Assembly: GCF_003945595.2 (NCBI RefSeq)
Contig: NW_024104129.1
Coordinates: 682,001-746,000, forward strand
Direction of reading: 5' to 3'
Source: Pipra filicauda
Lineage: Eukaryota > Chordata > Aves > Passeriformes > Pipridae
DNA: 64,000 bases
Numbering within the stretch: position 1 is the stretch's first letter; every line of letters starts with the position of its first letter. Shown here piece after piece: positions 14,785 to 25,975 of the stretch. A program made the translations under genes and the position numbers. The notes below the pieces were generated by a model. The model saw only the letters and a program-made list of their open reading frames with translations, had not been told where the DNA came from and made no database searches.

Positions 14785-15448
14785 ATTCAAGTTGGAGGTC
14801 TGTCACTAGTGGTGTTCCCCAAGGTTCAGTACTGGGTCTAGTATTGTTTAACTTTTTCATCAATGGCTTGGATGAAGCTGTAGATGCCTCCTCAGCAAGT
14901 TCACTGATGACACAAAGCTGGGAGGAGCGGCTGATACCACAGAGAGCTGTGCAGACCTTCAGAAGGACCTCAACAAGTTGGAGAGATGGACAGACAAGAA
15001 CAGTATGAAATTCAACACCAGGGGAAGAAAAACCCCAGGCACCAGCACAGGCTGACCTACTGGAAAGCAGCTGTGCAGAGAAGGACCTGAGTGTCCTGGT
15101 GGACAAGCTGTGCATGTGTGTCCTTGTGGTTAGGAAGACCAGAGGTATCCTGGAGTGCATCAGGAAGAGCATTGCCAACAAGTCAGAGAAGGTGATCCTG
15201 CCCATCTAGTCAGCCCTAGTGAGGTCACATCTGGTGTGCTGTGTCCACCTCTGGGCTTCTCAATAAAAGAGAGACTTGTATATGGAGCTCCCAGTGTGGG
15301 CACAGCAGAGGGTGCCAAAGATGATTAAGGGACTGGAGCAACTCTCTTAGAAGGAAAGACTGAGGAAGTTGGGCCTGTTCAGCCTTGAGAAGAGATGACT
15401 GAGAGGGGACCTTATTAATGTACATAAATATCTGAAGAGAGGGTGTCA
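14785..15448 (+). mobile_element. CR1 LINE, outer copy, 5' part (split by nested CR1)
   Basis: This is the reverse-transcriptase to C-terminal part of a CR1 copy. Visible blocks are [19 protein letters not shown] (14,800), [10 protein letters not shown] (about 14,897, keeping both catalytic aspartates of the FADD box), EKDLSVLVD (about 15,085), and the C-terminal LRKLGLFSLEKR region (about 15,362). It stops abruptly at 15,448, in the codon run LKRGC. The matching continuation, QNHGARFF, is found in the same frame 970 bases further on at 16,418. This piece and the one at 16,418-16,731 are therefore two halves of one insertion, separated by a younger CR1. Frameshifts show that it is dead. Confidence 0.88.
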
Positions 15449-16417
15449 CTAAGTGGGGTTCCCCAAGGGACCAGTCATGTTTAATGTTACCATTATTGAT
15501 GATCTAGATGAGGAGCTTGAGTGTACCCTCAGTCAGTTTGCAAATGACACCAGGTTGGGTGGGAGAGTTGATCTGCTGGGGGTAGGAAGGGTCTGCAAAG
15601 GGATCTGGAAAGGATGGATCGATGGGCTGAGGTTCAACGTTAGTATAAGATTCAACAAGACCAAATGCCAGATCTTGCACTTGTGTCACAACAATCCCAT
15701 GTAGCACTACAGTCTGGGGGAAGAATGGCTGGAAAACAGTCCAGTGGAAAAGGACCTTGGGGTGCCGGTTAACAGCTGGCTGAACATGAGCCAACAGTGT
15801 GCCCAGGTAGCCAGGAAGGTCAATAGCACCCTGACTTCTATCAGCAACAGTGCTTGCCAGCAGGACCAACAAAGTGATTGTCCCTCTATACTCAACACTG
15901 CTGAAGCCAGATCTCGAGTACTGTGTTCAGTTCTGGGCCTGTGTCTACAAGAAAAATATTGAGGAGTTGGAGCATGTCTAGAAAAGGGCAACAGAACTGG
16001 TGAAGGGTCTAGAGAGTAAGTCATACAAGAAGCAATTGAAACAGTTGCTGAGTTGTTTAACCTGGAGAAAATGAGGCTCGGGGGAGACCACATTGCTCTC
16101 TAAAACTATCTGAAAGGAAGTTGTAGCAAGGTGGGGGTTAATCTCTTCTCCCACACAACTAGTGACAGGATGAGAGGATGTAACCACACACTGCTCCAGG
16201 GGAGGTTCAGGTTGGACTTCAGGAAGAATTTATTCACTGAAAGGGTTGTTGAGCATTGTAATGGGCTGCTCAGGGAGGTGGTTGATCACCATCCCTGAAG
16301 ATGTTCAAGAAACAACTGGATATGAGTGCCATGGTCTAGTTGACAAGGTAGTGATTGGTCAAAGGTTGGACTCGATGATCTCAGAGCTCTTTCCCAACCT
16401 AAATGAATCTGTGATTC
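15449..16417 (+). mobile_element. CR1 LINE nested inside another CR1
   Basis: This is a second CR1 copy, 5'-truncated within the RT domain. It begins just before a GVPQG-like block, has a FADD-box equivalent FANDTRLGG at about 15,538, and continues through the C-terminal region to a 3' end at about 16,417 (GTGATTC tail). It is flanked on both sides by TGTCA (15,444-15,448 and 16,418-16,422), consistent with a 5-bp target duplication, although TGTCA could also be partly microhomology with the element. The outer CR1 reads through in frame when this segment is skipped, which fixes the order of the insertions. It carries several stops and no intact frame. Confidence 0.85.
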
Positions 16418-16731
16418 TGTCAAAATCATGGAGCCAGATTCTTCTCAGTGGTGCCAAACAATAAGACAAGAGACAATGGGCAGAAAACGATGCACAGGAA
16501 GTTCCACCTGAATAGGAGGAAGAACTTTACTGTCCAGGTGACTGAGCACTGGAACAGATTGCCAAGAGAGGTTGTGGAGTATCCCTCACTAGAGATACTC
16601 GAGAGCCTTCTGGATGCAATCCTGTGCAATGTGCTCAAGGATGACCCTGCTTAAGCAGAGAAGTTGGGCCAGATGACCAACTGTGGTCCCTTCCAACCTT
16701 ATCCATTCTGTGACTCGGTGTCTAAAGGGTC
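16418..16731 (+). mobile_element. CR1 LINE, outer copy, 3' part
   Basis: This is the continuation of the CR1 begun at 14,785. It reads QNHGARFFSVVPNNKTRDNG, then EHWNRLPREVVEYPSLE (about 16,543), then the 3' untranslated end (CAACTGTGGTCCCTTCCAAC near 16,679) and a decayed octamer tail at about 16,706-16,731. Its 3' sequence differs from that of the nested copy, so the two belong to different CR1 subfamilies. Confidence 0.85.
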
Positions 16732-19700
16732 AGCTTCACTTCTAGTTCTGCTATACTTTGGTTTTATCAATTGATAAAGATCAGGAAAAATTGTAGTGCA
16801 GTACTGCCTATACCCTTTGTGCCTTCCGCCGGGGTTTGGTAAGGGCCTTTGCTGCCTGGGGAAAAGGGAAGGATTTAAGAACCTAATTAATTTGGATTTT
16901 GTTACCGCTTTTTGGTTGGTTTTTTTTAATGAAATGGATTATATATGTTTTGAAATCAAACTGCTTGATTTCTTTAAGCCTTTTTCCTTAGAGAAAAATG
17001 GAAAAAAAAAAAAATAAAAGAGAAACAAAGAATTACCTTGGCTTTTCTTTTTATTTCACTGTTTAATAATATAATCCTGAGGCAAATACTGAGAGAATAT
17101 TCATTTCCTCACAGAAAAAAAACCCCAGCATTTATGTCTGAATCAGCTCAGAAGTTGCAGTGACTCCCTGCTGTTTTTTTAATAGAGAAGGAAAGTGAAA
17201 TCACTACTCGTGAATTAAAAAACAAAATAGGATAAGCATTTACATTTCAGAAAAAAAAATAGAAAAAGAAAAATAGGTGGGTAGTTTACAGGACTGTCCA
17301 TTTGTAATGGTTTGTCCTCTCTAGTAGATCCTATAGCTCAAATGTCATCAAAACTCATCATAGATTAGCAGATAGTATGCAAAAAATTTTATACACAAGT
17401 CTTTCAAATTTTTTCAAACTTACCCTTCTGCCTCAAAAATCCAGAGCTGATTTTCTACTAGCTTCAGCTGGGAGTAGGCTTTTCTGATTTGAAGCTATCC
17501 TACTACTGGTTTGAAATATTTCATCATGAAGTTGTCAATGAGGAAAAAAAAGCCAAAGTCTGTGTGTTTTACCGTGTGTTAAGCAGTGCCTGGAGGAGGC
17601 TCAGAGTACACAGAAAGATTCCGCCTGGGCAGCTATCTGCATTTTACATGCAATCACGACCATAATTTCTTCAATGTTTTTATTTCTACTTGTCAGATGC
17701 TCTTTTATTTCTATATTTGTCCCTCAGTTTCTTTCAGGTAGATAGTTCTTAATGTTATTACTAGAATTGGTTTTGCACGTATCATAGTGGGGAAACATAT
17801 AACTGTTAGAGATGTTCTGTTCAGGTTCCTTCTGGTGCTGTCCCTCTACCAGCAGCTTATTGCCAGCAGGTATTTTCCTTCCTCTTATACCAGGTTTGCA
17901 CATTAGGTGAAACACTATTCATGGCATTTGTTTTGCTATTAGATTGTGTTTCATATTCATGTCAAAGGGACACCTGAGAATAGTAGGCTTTACGAGGAAT
18001 TTTCAGAAAAGAGTTATTGTCTTCATTTCATATTTTTAGCTGAATACAAACCAGATATAAAAAAAGAAATAAACAAAATTTGAGCATGAAGGCACACTGC
18101 ATGATGCATGTAAAGCTATACTGGACTAAGTCTGGAAAATACAGAAGTGTACCCTCAGGAGCATTTCAGTGCTAGCAGAGAAACAGCCTAGAAAATTTAT
18201 TAGGTTTTATCCAGCCCTAGCATCTATGACTCAGAAAAGCTTATTGCTCTTTAAACCTTACTGCCTGTTTAAGGAACTTGTCCTGACAGTGCATATACTG
18301 TATTGCTACAAGGTCAATTCTTCATGATGCTTTCTACCTGCAATGAGCACAGACCAGGGCTCTGTGGGGTGAAAAATGGCACCTTCATCTTCCCAGGCAG
18401 TGTGAGGGAATACCCACACAGCATCCCAGGAGGAGATGGGTAGAGCGAGGTGTCTGTGATGACTCGTGTGATGCATATGGATGTGTACATGTTTGTGTAC
18501 TAGAACCACTCAGGGTTATAAAGGCAAGTTCAAAAAACTGTACATGTTTATTAACATTTCTGAGTCATATTTTGGGTCTATCTGTTATATTACTGATCCT
18601 GATCCTGAACTTGATCAATAGTTCACTGATTGCCAGTTATTTGTGTGTCATTTATAAATCAATAAAGCACTTTAATGTTGATTTGTTTTAAACTACATAA
18701 ATGGCGTAATTTTTTTCCCTGCAGCAGGGATCATAAACACAAGCATTTTCCTGAAATGCCTGAGTTGACTGATAGATTAGATAAAGTGAGGACTGCTCAA
18801 CACACCTGACATGTGCTGAGTTTGACTCTGTCAAGTCACTCTGAAATGATTGCAGGAAGCTAGAGGTTTACTTCAGCAGAATCTGACAAATGCACTATGT
18901 TCTTCTATAGATAATATCAAAATTAAGCATTTTCAGAGAGCAAAATCTGTCAGCAGCTTGCTCTCTCGTTCCATACTTAGACCTGGTTTACTTGGCCCAA
19001 TTAAGAAGACACCCTGGTCTCAAAAAATACCATGCTCTGAAGTAGTGACCTTCTCATATACTTGTTAAACCTCTGTTTTTGCTAATTTATACTTTTATTT
19101 TGCATTCATTTCCAAATAGTATTTGTTAAAGTTTTGATGAATCACTTTCCTTAATGTCTGTACAAAAGATTCACTTAAATATACCTCAGTTGTACAGCAT
19201 TTTCACCATGGCAGTGTTCTATTTGCAATTTCACGTTTCAGGCTGTTAACCAAGAGAGCTGATTCCAAAATAACGCCAGTATCCAGTCCCAAGGCTCCAA
19301 CAAAAGCCATTACTGTATTGTATTCCCCAACAAACCTGAGCTTCTTTTGCCTAAAAATCAGCACCATAAACTATATGTCAGTAATGTGCTTATGCTAAAC
19401 ACACTACTGAAGCCTAAATTTTTTCTGCCTATGTTTCTGCAAAGCTAAATACTCAGTAGAGTTAATAGAACTCATCTTTTTCCCTGTCATCACATTCCAG
19501 TGATAAGGATATCATTGGCTTCTCAGCAAAGCAATCCTTTTTCACTAGAAAGTTGTAGAAATTCAGTATGTATGACTAAAATTAAGCTATTTACATTACA
19601 ATTTCAAGTAATCTAACAAACAATAATTTATTTAGCATCTAACAGTGTAATGATGTATGTGTAGATGCAATCTCAACCTCTGCTCTGGAGCAGGCGTGTG

Positions 19701-19859
19701 CACGTCCGCCAGTCATAATAAACCTCTTATATGCTTTGCTTTAGTTCACTTCCAGTGAATGACATTCTATATTTTTGTTAATATTCAGTTCCATACTTTA
19801 AAATTTCTCTCAATATTCAGCCTAACTAATTTTCCAGAAATATTTGTTGTTCTCTTCCA
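16732..19859. other. AT-rich unannotated sequence
   Basis: There is no recognisable gene or element. A-rich tracts lie near 17,002-17,014 and 17,251-17,272. A GC-richer 200 bases around 18,340-18,480 have no family resemblance I can name. Confidence 0.55.
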
Positions 19860-20760
19860 GTATCTTTTTCACGTGATAGGTTAACATATCTTTTCAGTCT
19901 TCCTTTTTAAGGAAGAAAAAACCAATTCTTTCAACTCATCTTGAAATTTCTTGTGACACTCGTTGCCTTCTGGGTTCTTTCCAAGTTGTCTATATCTTTT
20001 TTAAGTATGTTTCTCAAAAATTATATGTAAGACTTTTATAAATCTTCAACAATCCAGAATGATATATGTCTTGAATACCCAACTCTTGCTAAGACATACT
20101 GTGATGTTCCCTTTCAATTTCAAAAAAAGTATCACATTTTAGGGTCAGACTTCAACATCCAGATTCAGTTTTGAAATATTACTGCTTAGTCAGCTTGTCT
20201 TGATTTTCTAATTCAGCTTCCCTTAATATATAATATTTCAACTCTTTATGTTGAATGTCATATTGTTTCTATCAAATCATCCCTTCAGTTTATTAAGACT
20301 GTTTAGAATTCTCAGCCCTCTCCCCAAAACAGTTATTCTAAGTTTGTCTTAGCAGCAGAATGCATTCTATTTCTTACTCCATCACCTAATTTATTAATGA
20401 AAACATCAAATGGATTCAGATCCAGAACAGACTTCTGCAAGATATTTCTCCTGAAATATCTTTGTGGTGAACAGTAAATAAGTGATGCTTACTCCAGAAG
20501 CAGAGTTTTCCACCACTATGTGTGTTAACCTAGGGGTGTTTCATGCAAAACATACATGTCAATTTATGAAAATGTCACTTGGAAGTGTGTTGCAAACTTT
20601 GCTAAAAGTCAGACTATATCACATTCAGTGCTTAGTCTGTCAGGCCAGTTAATCTGTGAAGGCAGTGTATTTACTGCTCCTTCTCCACATTATTCCTCTA
20701 ATGCTCTCTTAATCTGTAGTCTCCATTCCTTCTGCTATAACTTGTTCAAGATACACAGAG
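19860..20760 (-). mobile_element. Ancient CR1/L3-like LINE relic
   Basis: The + strand text resembles the reverse complement of the RT region of old amniote CR1 elements. The landmarks are TTCTTTCCAAGTTGTCTATATC (about 19,976), a segment equivalent to the conserved 'ATTAATGAAAACAT...AGATCCAGAACAGAC' region (20,392-20,432), and 'GTTGCAAACTTTGCTAAAAG' through 'AGGCCAGTTAATCTGTGAAG' (20,589-20,661). All frames are heavily interrupted. Divergence from any live CR1 is high, so this is an old insertion, possibly predating modern birds. Boundaries are uncertain by about 100 bases. Confidence 0.6.
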
Positions 20761-21375
20761 CACCTCAGGACTTATTGGGGTACCAAGGGAAGCACAAGAA
20801 CTAAACAGGATGATCCTAGAGCCTACCACGGTCTGCATTCTGTTCGAGGGCAGTCTTAAATAAATGCATACAAGTCATCTTTGATCCTCTACAATCTAAC
20901 CCGTGTCCCAGTCACTGAGTCAAAGGTTCTCACTCCTGCAGACTCTTCCTGGACCTGTTAGTCCACTTTGAATGTGGACAGACTTCAAAGAAGGGCTTAG
21001 TAGCAAAGTAGTCTAATATTGAAGTAGCAAGCAAACATGCTAGGAGGTCAATATTGTAAAGTAAGATGTGCAGGTATTCCCAGAATGCAAAAAGATTATT
21101 TGGAAGGCCAGAACCTGAGAAACTTACAAAACACCTAAAAGCGTGGTTTATGCACTGACCCCAGGGAGAAAAAGGCAAGTTTCCACCCTCTCAGGGCCTC
21201 TTGATCCTCTCTGTTTCTTCCTCACCCTCCCAAGGCCTCTGTACATGTCTGTTAGGGCTATTTCTCTCTGGCATAGGAGGGAGAGAGATAACACAGCTCT
21301 GTCTGCAACCCTCTGTGGACTGCAGAAGGCGAAAAAACATCTAACCTTCTTGAGAAGGCATTTAGCAGGCTTCCT
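20761..21375. other. Unannotated flank of the SINE
   Basis: No gene or repeat is recognisable. It is moderately GC-richer at 21,180-21,330, and overlapping open frames on both strands there show no known motif. Confidence 0.5.
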
Positions 21376-21388
21376 AAGTGAAAACAAG
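21376..21388. repeat. Target-site duplication, left copy, of the SINE
   Basis: AAGTGAAAACAAG is found here and again at 21,723-21,735, an exact 13-base match directly flanking the SINE. This is the product of target-primed reverse transcription and marks both ends of the insertion. Confidence 0.9.
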
Positions 21389-21722
21389 TGGGCCCCCTGG
21401 TGGTCTAGTGGTTAGGATGCAGCACTCTCACTGCCACGGCCAGGGTTTGATTCCTGGTCAGGGGACTTCCCCCAGGCAGATGGAGCTCGTCAGCCCTGTA
21501 AGACCATCCATCTAAGAGAAGGTCACTCTAAACAAACCTATGTCCTGAGGACCTCGCTGCCACTGTCCAAGCTCGCTCGGCCCCAGCAGATGAACCTCAG
21601 GATTAAAGGGTGGGCTCAGTTCAGCGCACTCTGTGTCTCACCTAAAAAATCCACTGCGCAGGCTCGAAGGGTAATGACCTTTCCCAAATCTTCGTTCGCA
21701 AAGACTGGCCATGATGATGATG
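21389..21722 (+). mobile_element. tRNA-Glu-derived SINE with RTE-type 3' tail
   Basis: This is a short interspersed element of 334 bases, non-coding and dependent on a LINE for movement. The head (21,394-21,465) is a 72-base match to tRNA-Glu with the CUC anticodon loop CTCTCAC. The Pol III A box TGGTCTAGTGG (21,401-21,411) and B box GGTTTGATTCC (21,444-21,454) are intact, and most changes from the tRNA are CpG-type transitions. A unique body (21,466-21,677) follows. The last 44 bases (21,678-21,721) match the 3' end of the RTE-type LINE at 33,435-33,478 at 43 positions and end in ATG repeats. The perfect 13-bp duplication on each side shows a complete and fairly recent insertion. SINEs paired with AviRTE have been reported in birds as I recall, but I cannot name this family. 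It is not a functional tRNA gene, because the acceptor and anticodon stems carry mismatches. Confidence 0.93.
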
Positions 21723-21735
21723 AAGTGAAAACAAG
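21723..21735. repeat. Target-site duplication, right copy, of the SINE
   Basis: AAGTGAAAACAAG, identical to 21,376-21,388, directly follows the ATG-repeat tail of the SINE. Confidence 0.9.
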
Positions 21736-23932
21736 AATTTCTAGCTTTTCCACTACAAATTCTTCTGAAAGCAAACTACCCTTACAATATTATGGATTTT
21801 GATCGCTCCAGGCTGAGGCAGAACTTAAATTCTGGGCCTTTGTTTACTGATATGTGCTTTAATTGCTAAGTTACTTCTAAAAGTGAGCTGGCAGCTCTTC
21901 AGTCAGCTTTTAAAAGGAAGGCAGCAATAGCAATTTGAACTGAGAAAACTGACTGAATGAAACCTTTCAAGTAATAAAGGTGAATGAACTCACAAATCCT
22001 GAGTACCTACAGTGACTGATACTGACCTGTTCACCACAATTAAGATCAAGAACTACAGAACTAACGTAAAAAAAATAAATCCCACCAAAACAAAAAAACC
22101 AAACCACAACACCACTTTAGGCAACAAAGCCTCTAGAAAAAAGCTGAGATTAATTTTATTTTATTTTTCTTATTTCTAAGATCTCCTTTAACACTTAAAC
22201 CCCTTTCCTAAGCCCAGTCTGAATTTATAGAGGCTAACATATAAAGCAAATATCTAAATTTTAAGAGATCTCTCACTGAATTGAACTGAAAGGCCGGTTA
22301 GTTATTACGTGTGAAACCCCTGCCATTGAGCTCAGGGCTGGCGGTCCAGCAAGATCAAGAGGAGTCTCGCAGAAATGGATGGCGTTTGCACCTTCCATTA
22401 ACATCTCTCAAAATCAATGACAGAACTTTTAAACAGCAGTAGACTCAATTCATGATCTAAGTTTGTGCAGTTCCCCTTGAAATAGTTTTATTCATAAATC
22501 ATTTTAAGATTTTATTCATGATGAAAAGTCTGATAATTATTTAATGCATGAAGTTCATAATCATCTATATCTACCCTGCTTCAGCAGTTACATTAATCAG
22601 AGAATAACTGTGTGCAGCAGCTCAAATGACTGAGTAATTTGCAAAAGCAGGAGTTCACCTTTTCTTTTCTCTCCTAAATTCTGTATAACAATTATTGTTT
22701 AGTACATGAACAGGACAATAGAGCAGGTAACAAAACCTTAAACACTTTGACAAACACTTCTAATCTGCTTTTCCTTACTTTTGCCCACTGTGTGTAAAAC
22801 TCTAGTATATTTGTAGAATGATTGTGGTGATTTGCTAAATCACAGCTTAACACTTAAACAGAGGGAATGGTCACAATCAAGAACACAAATTTTAAAGATA
22901 TAGAAAATGAAAGTATTTCTTGACCAATTGGAATCATTAGGTTTGATTAGATCATTATAATAAATATATTGTTAATTTCCTGTTCTCACACTACTAAATC
23001 ATACTTTCTCTGTTCGTGGTGCTTCACAGTACCATGAAGTCTAAATATCCTAAATGAAGAATCATTTTTAACATTAAATTTATTCTTGTGGTCCCCCACC
23101 GCATTGCACCTAGCACGCTGATGATACCCAGAAAAGCAAGAACCAAATTTGGGAAGACAGAACTCAAACTGGTGATAGGATTTGAAGATAACTGTCAAAT
23201 ATTCTCTAAAATGCACAAGTTTACCTGTCCTTTAAAACAGAAACAGTTTGTTATTCAGTGTTATTCTATTTCATTAAAGCAGCAATGCCTACTGATAAAC
23301 CTTTCCCTTTAATTGTAGTTATATGACGGTACTATTATTCTTTAGACACCAATCACATTGAAAAACTGCAGCACTACGCGGAACTTTTCAAATACCCGAA
23401 ACTCAGTCTTAGTAAACAAGTTTGCAAAGTGCTCATCTAATTCAAATTCCAAGGGCCCCACTGCCATAGGTGTGCACAGTACAGAAACTAGGCATTTAGG
23501 GTCCCTTCTCTTGCCAATAATGACTCAGACACTTCTGGAAAGGCAGGTAGAAAATTTTCTTGTTTAACACTTTAGTACTTCACTGGAGCTTAGACATTCA
23601 AGACACCCTGTAACAGTAATCAAACATTGCTCAAATCTGCATATCCGTGTCTGAGTTAATCACAGGGGTTGCTTTTACAATTAAAAAAGTGAAAATTACA
23701 CTAATGAGTGTGACTCAACCATGATTAATTGTTTTCTAAAAGTGTGCAGTTTTTTTCCCCACTGTCTGCAAAGAAGCTTGGGAAAATGCATTTAGATGTA
23801 ATCATCTGAACGTAGGTTCATCAGAAGTTAGTTGAGATGAAACACACACTGCATATTTCCTTCTCCTCAAACTGAGAATCATATTTTATGTATTGACCTG
23901 ATGGGCAAGATCCTTTATTTTTAAAGAGGTCT
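21736..23932. other. AT-rich unannotated sequence
   Basis: No gene or repeat family is recognised. A/C-rich simple sequence lies at about 22,068-22,112. The rest is unremarkable. Confidence 0.55.
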
Positions 23933-25975
23933 TAGAATCATAGAATGATTTGGGTTGGAAGAGTCCTCAAAGATAATCTACTTCCAAACCCCTGACATGA
24001 GCAGGGACACTTTCCACCAGACCAGATTGCTCAACAACCCATCCAGCCTGGTCTTTAACACTTCCAGGAATAAGGAGTCCACAACTTCTCTTGGCAATGT
24101 GTTCCAGTGCCTCACTACCCTTGCAGCAAAGAATTTCTTCCTTATAAGTCATCTAAGCCTACTCTCCTTCAACTAAAGTCCATTCCCCCTTGTTCTATCA
24201 CTACATGCCCTTGTGAAAAGTCCCTCCCCAGCTTTTTTGTAGGCTCCCTTTATGCTGGAAGGCTGCTGCAAGGTCTCCCTGTAGCCTTCTCTTCTCCAGG
24301 CTGACCAGCCTCAACTCTCTCAGCCTGTCTTCACAGTAGTGATGTTCCAGCATGCTCGTCATCTTACAATCTCTAGACTCATTCCAATAGATCCACATCT
24401 TTCTTATGTTGGGTCCCCAGATCTGGATGCCATACTCCAGGTGGGGTCTCATTAGAGCAGAGCAGAGGGGCAGAATCACCTCTCTCTACCTGCTGGTCAA
24501 GCCTCTTTTGATGCAGCTCAGGATGCAGTTGGCCTACTGGGCTGAAAATGCATATTGCCAAGTCACTTTGAGCTTTTCATCCACAAACAACCCCAAATCC
24601 TTCTCCCCAGAGTTGGTCTCAATCCATTCTGTCCTTCTCCCCAGAGCTGCTGTCAATCCATTCTCTGCCCAGTCTGTACTTGTGCTTACACGTTCTTGAA
24701 CCCAGTCATCTCCTACAGGAGGCAGTTCTTTATTCTCCCAATCCCTACTTTCAAATTCTGCAATTTGGACAGTGTGGCTGGGCGACTTGCTGGTAAAGAC
24801 TGAGGCAAAAAAATAATTGAGTACCCCAGCCTTCATATCCTGAGTAACTAGGTCTGTTGTATCCTTCCTGAGAAGACCCACACTTTTCCTAGTTTTTTTT
24901 ATCACTAAGGTACCTAAAGAAGATGTTTTTTGTTACCCTTTATGTCCTTGGCCAGATTTACTTCTGCCAGTCCTTTAGCTTTCCTAACCATCTTCCTGGC
25001 TGTTCAGACAATTTCTCTGTATTCCTCCCAGGCTACCTTTCCCTATTTCCACCCTATCTGTAGGTTATCTGTTTGTGTTTAAGTTTGTCCAGGAGCTCTT
25101 TGATCATCCATGCAGGCCTCCTGGAGTTCTCCCCTGATTTCCTATTTTTAGGGATGTATTGCACTTGAGCCTGTAGGAGACAATCCTTGAATATCATCCA
25201 GCTCTCTTTGGCCCCTCTGCCATCCAGGGCTCTAACCACAGCACTCTACCAAGGAGATCCTTGACAAGATTTAAGTCTGCTCTCCTGAATTCCAGGGTAA
25301 TGAGCTTGCTTCTTGCTCTCTTTGGTGCCCTAAGGATCTTGAACTCCATTCTTTCATGATCACTGCAGCCCAGGCTGCCCTTGAGCTTCACATTCCCCAC
25401 TAGCCCCTCCTTGTTGGTGAGAATAAGGTCCAGCATAGAACGTGTCCTGGTTGGCTCCTCTATCACTTGGAGAAGGAAGTTGTCATCAGTGCATTGCAGA
25501 CCCTCCTAAATTGTCTGTGCCTTGCTGTGTTGTCTTCCAATAGATGTTGCAGTGATTGAAGTCTCCCATGAGGTCCAGGGCTTTTGAGTGTGAAGTCACT
25601 TCTATCTGTTTGTCAACGGCCTCATCAGTCTTCTTGGTCAGGCAACCTGTAGCAGACCCCTGCTATAAAATCACCTGTCCTTGCTTACCCTTTAATCCTG
25701 ACCCATAAATTCTCAGTCAGTACCTCATCGATCCCCAGGTGGAATTCTGTGCACTCCAGTTGGTCACTGACCAGACAGTGACACCCCCTCCCTGTCTCCC
25801 TGTACCATGGTAATTGGCCCAATGAGAACCAATAACACTTTGTGGCCTCATGAGTAGCATGCTTTGCCTTGATTGTTCTATTTTGGGCAGAAGCTGTAGC
25901 CACCAGGCTGGAGGCTTTGGTAGACATTCTTCTGCTGCTGTTGAAGCTGCCCAGTTACATAGCCAGGAGTGCAAG
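23933..25975 (-). mobile_element. CR1 LINE with internal deletion of the RT core
   Basis: This - strand CR1 has its 3' end at 23,933 (the complement of the octamer tail, AGAATCATAGAATG). Reading from high to low coordinates, the endonuclease part includes the motif MGDFNHCNIYW (about 25,570-25,540) and LDLILTNKEGLVGNVKLKG (about 25,430-25,380). The linker follows (AWMIKELLDKLKHKQ near 25,110 and NYFFASVFTSKSP near 24,820-24,780). Instead of the reverse-transcriptase palm, the text then jumps to the post-RT block EKDLGLFVDEKL (about 24,600-24,560) and the C-terminal PHLEYGIQIWGPN (about 24,450-24,410). Roughly 0.8 kb of RT coding sequence is missing. A 34-base imperfect tandem duplication sits at the junction (24,599-24,666). 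The frame is also broken elsewhere, so it is inactive. The 5' boundary near 25,975 is approximate. Confidence 0.88.
24599..24666. repeat. 34-bp imperfect tandem duplication at CR1 deletion junction
   Basis: Two 34-base units, 24,599-24,632 and 24,633-24,666, both start CCTTCTCCCCAGAG and share CAATCCATTCT. They differ at about five positions. They lie where the CR1 RT domain should be. Confidence 0.8.

Noticed and set aside
21394..21465. Functional tRNA-Glu gene
   Set aside because: The anticodon stem has mismatches at decayed CpGs. The segment is the head of a SINE with target duplications and an RTE-type tail.
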